In this document: one piece after another, positions 6,107 through 7,022 of the stretch
Layout: each line of letters opens with the position of its first letter
Position numbering within the stretch: the first letter of the stretch is position 1
Source: Candidatus Omnitrophota bacterium
GTDB lineage: Bacteria; Omnitrophota; Gorgyraeia; Zapsychrales; Zapsychraceae
Reading direction: 5' to 3'
Length of the DNA: 7,022 nucleotides
NCBI GenBank assembly: GCA_018062515.1
Contig: JAGOSC010000089.1
Span: forward strand, 1-7,022
Notes under the pieces: model-generated
Databases searched by the model: none
What the model saw: the letters and a program-made list of their open reading frames with translations, nothing else
Told to the model about the DNA's origin: nothing
Program-made: the position numbers and the translations under genes

Positions 6107-6670
6107 CTAACCGAAATCTTTTAGCATTAAACTGTGACCAACAGCGAATACTAACAATGAAATCAGAATTATCCAAAAAGAAACAAACATGACCGGTTGT
6201 TTCCCATATTGGATTCTTATACTATGTTTAAGTAAAATTAAAAGCTCATTGAAGGTCCCTTCAAATTTCCAGAATATTCCGGCGGCTAGAAATATCAAAG
6301 TTGAATAGTAAAGATTAATCCAATAGGTGGGCGGATGATAACCCATTCCTATCGTCATATGATAAACTTCATAAGAGCCCGACGCAGCAGCATATGTCAC
6401 CATGACACAAACAATGATTTTACCAAAACTGTAATGTGGTCGTTCTGTACAAATATATATAAGCGATTTAACGACCCACGGGGCAAATATATAGGTCATT
6501 GAACTCATGATTATTGATATCGGCACATCCCACGTAGGTAATTGATAATGAAATGCACCCCAAATATAATAGGTTAACGCTAAACCAAAAGTTATCAGTT
6601 TCCATGGCCTAAGCAGTTCTCTTAAATATTTTGTTATATAAAATGAAAGATACATTGCACGAGTCACCAT
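6107..6670 (-). CDS. Five-helix integral membrane protein of unknown function
   Basis: A 187-residue hydrophobic protein with segments at about 23-41, 49-72, 82-101, 114-134 and 158-180. Basic stretches between helices 4 and 5 (KHSIRIQYGK, 148-157) and before helix 1 (KYLRELLRPWK) suggest both are cytoplasmic. Notable polar or aromatic residues lie between or within helices: Trp37, His41, the loop TERPHYS (75-81), SYEVYHM (99-105) and GYHPPTYW (110-117). I know no family with this pattern. The start is ATG at 6668-6670, only two bases after the TAA of a 31-residue ORF; its own SD is poor, so translation probably depends on ribosomes finishing that ORF. A second Met at residue 6 is an alternative. 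It belongs to the same run of membrane proteins as its neighbours. Confidence 0.8.
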   Translation of the reverse strand: MVTRAMYLSFYITKYLRELLRPWKLITFGLALTYYIWGAFHYQLPTWDVPISIIMSSMTYIFAPWVVKSLIYICTERPHYSFGKIIVCVMVTYAAASGSYEVYHMTIGMGYHPPTYWINLYYSTLIFLAAGIFWKFEGTFNELLILLKHSIRIQYGKQPVMFVSFWIILISLLVFAVGHSLMLKDFG

Positions 6671-6672
6671 CT

Positions 6673-6768
6673 TTAAGATTTTGAGAAAGATTTTAAATAT
6701 TGAAAACCAAACAATGCGTTAACTTCATCATAATCAACCCTTAACTGTGAAACTTCTACAGCGTTCAT
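6673..6768 (-). CDS. Small ORF, 31 residues, directly upstream of the five-helix membrane protein
   Basis: It starts at ATG 6766-6768 with AAAGGAG ending seven bases upstream, one of the best ribosome sites in the window, and stops at TAA 6673-6675, two bases before the next ATG. The peptide starts MNAVEVSQLRVDYDEV and ends NALFGFQYLKSFSKS. It is soluble and mixed in charge, with a likely helix. It has no run of one amino acid or rare codons, so it is not an obvious amino-acid attenuation leader. It could be a real microprotein or a leader ORF that feeds ribosomes into the membrane gene. The preceding membrane-protein gene ends 36 bases upstream. Confidence 0.6.
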   Translation of the reverse strand: MNAVEVSQLRVDYDEVNALFGFQYLKSFSKS

Positions 6769-6775
6769 CACCGTT

Positions 6776-6780
6776 CTCCT
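6776..6780 (-). promoter_or_regulatory. Ribosome binding site of the 31-residue ORF
   Basis: AGGAG, preceded by a run of As on the minus strand, seven bases before the ATG at 6766-6768. It is the main evidence that the small ORF is translated, since the following membrane gene has no comparable site of its own. Confidence 0.65.
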
Positions 6781-6804
6781 TTTTCGAATCTATCAAGTTA
6801 CTTC

Positions 6805-7022
6805 TCAATGAATTGGCATACTCATCATTTGAACAAGAATATAAATTATAAAACAGATAGTTAGTCCAAAACTTGTAATAAGTCCTACTGAGAACGCCTT
6901 ATTTTGTTTCCAAGATTTGATAATTTGTAATACACATACGACCGCTATCCCATTTACGAACATAAAAGAAATAAACACAATAATGATTTCGAAAGAAGAA
7001 AAAACCCAACAAAGAAACGAAC
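6805..7022 (-). CDS. C-terminal end of a membrane protein, cut by the window edge
   Basis: The last 71 residues of a gene whose start lies beyond the right edge; the stop is TGA at 6805-6807. Two long hydrophobic segments are visible: about residues 9-31 of the visible part (FEIIIVFISFMFVNGIAVV) and 46-64 (GLITSFGLTICFIIYILV). They are joined by a basic loop (KSWKQNKAF) that should be cytoplasmic, and the tail is very short (QMMSMPIH). The other two minus-strand frames are broken by stops. With only this piece no family can be given. Its position 36 bases before the 31-residue ORF suggests it heads, or sits within, the membrane-protein operon. Confidence 0.65.
   Translation of the reverse strand, partial: SFLCWVFSSFEIIIVFISFMFVNGIAVVCVLQIIKSWKQNKAFSVGLITSFGLTICFIIYILVQMMSMPIH

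Overview
This 7 kb window comes from a low-GC bacterium. The cell envelope looks Gram-negative: a small-conductance mechanosensitive (MscS-type) channel, a DUF2059-like region predicted to lie in the periplasm, and a YciE/YciF-type ferritin-like protein. The standard genetic code fits throughout and Shine-Dalgarno (SD) sites are clear. I cannot assign a lineage from sequence alone. The gene mix (DUF6496, DUF892, MscS, alkaline-phosphatase-superfamily enzyme, TPR proteins) occurs in several environmental proteobacteria and in candidate phyla. Every supportable gene lies on the minus strand, so transcription runs from right to left. No RNA gene, insertion sequence, CRISPR array or origin was seen.

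There are three gene groups, listed in transcription order. (1) 7022 to 2841 is a run of poorly known, mostly membrane-bound proteins: the C-terminal end of a membrane protein cut by the window edge, a 31-residue small ORF with a very good ribosome site, a five-helix membrane protein, an 84-residue single-pass protein, a 738-residue multidomain membrane protein (DUF4190-like membrane block plus a DUF2059-like C-terminal region), and a soluble protein of six tandem TPRs. Spacings of 2 to 55 bases suggest one operon. (2) 2690 to 1771 holds a 50-residue zinc-ribbon protein, a DUF892 ferritin-like protein and a 78-residue charged protein, with gaps of 12 and 14 bases. (3) 1650 to 1 holds an MscS-family channel, a DUF6496 small basic protein and the N-terminal 123 residues of an alkaline-phosphatase-superfamily enzyme, with gaps of 9 and 28 bases.

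Groups 2 and 3 read as stress-related functions: osmotic relief and a DUF892 protein whose enterobacterial relatives are stress-induced. Group 1 has no recognisable pathway and is the most likely place for an undescribed system. Its members look like parts of an envelope-associated assembly with a cytoplasmic TPR scaffold, but that is inference from topology and gene order only. Two genes here are short and easily missed: the zinc-ribbon gene at 2538-2690 and the 31-residue ORF at 6673-6768. The longest non-coding stretches are 150 bases (2691-2840) and 120 bases (1651-1770); both are described below.
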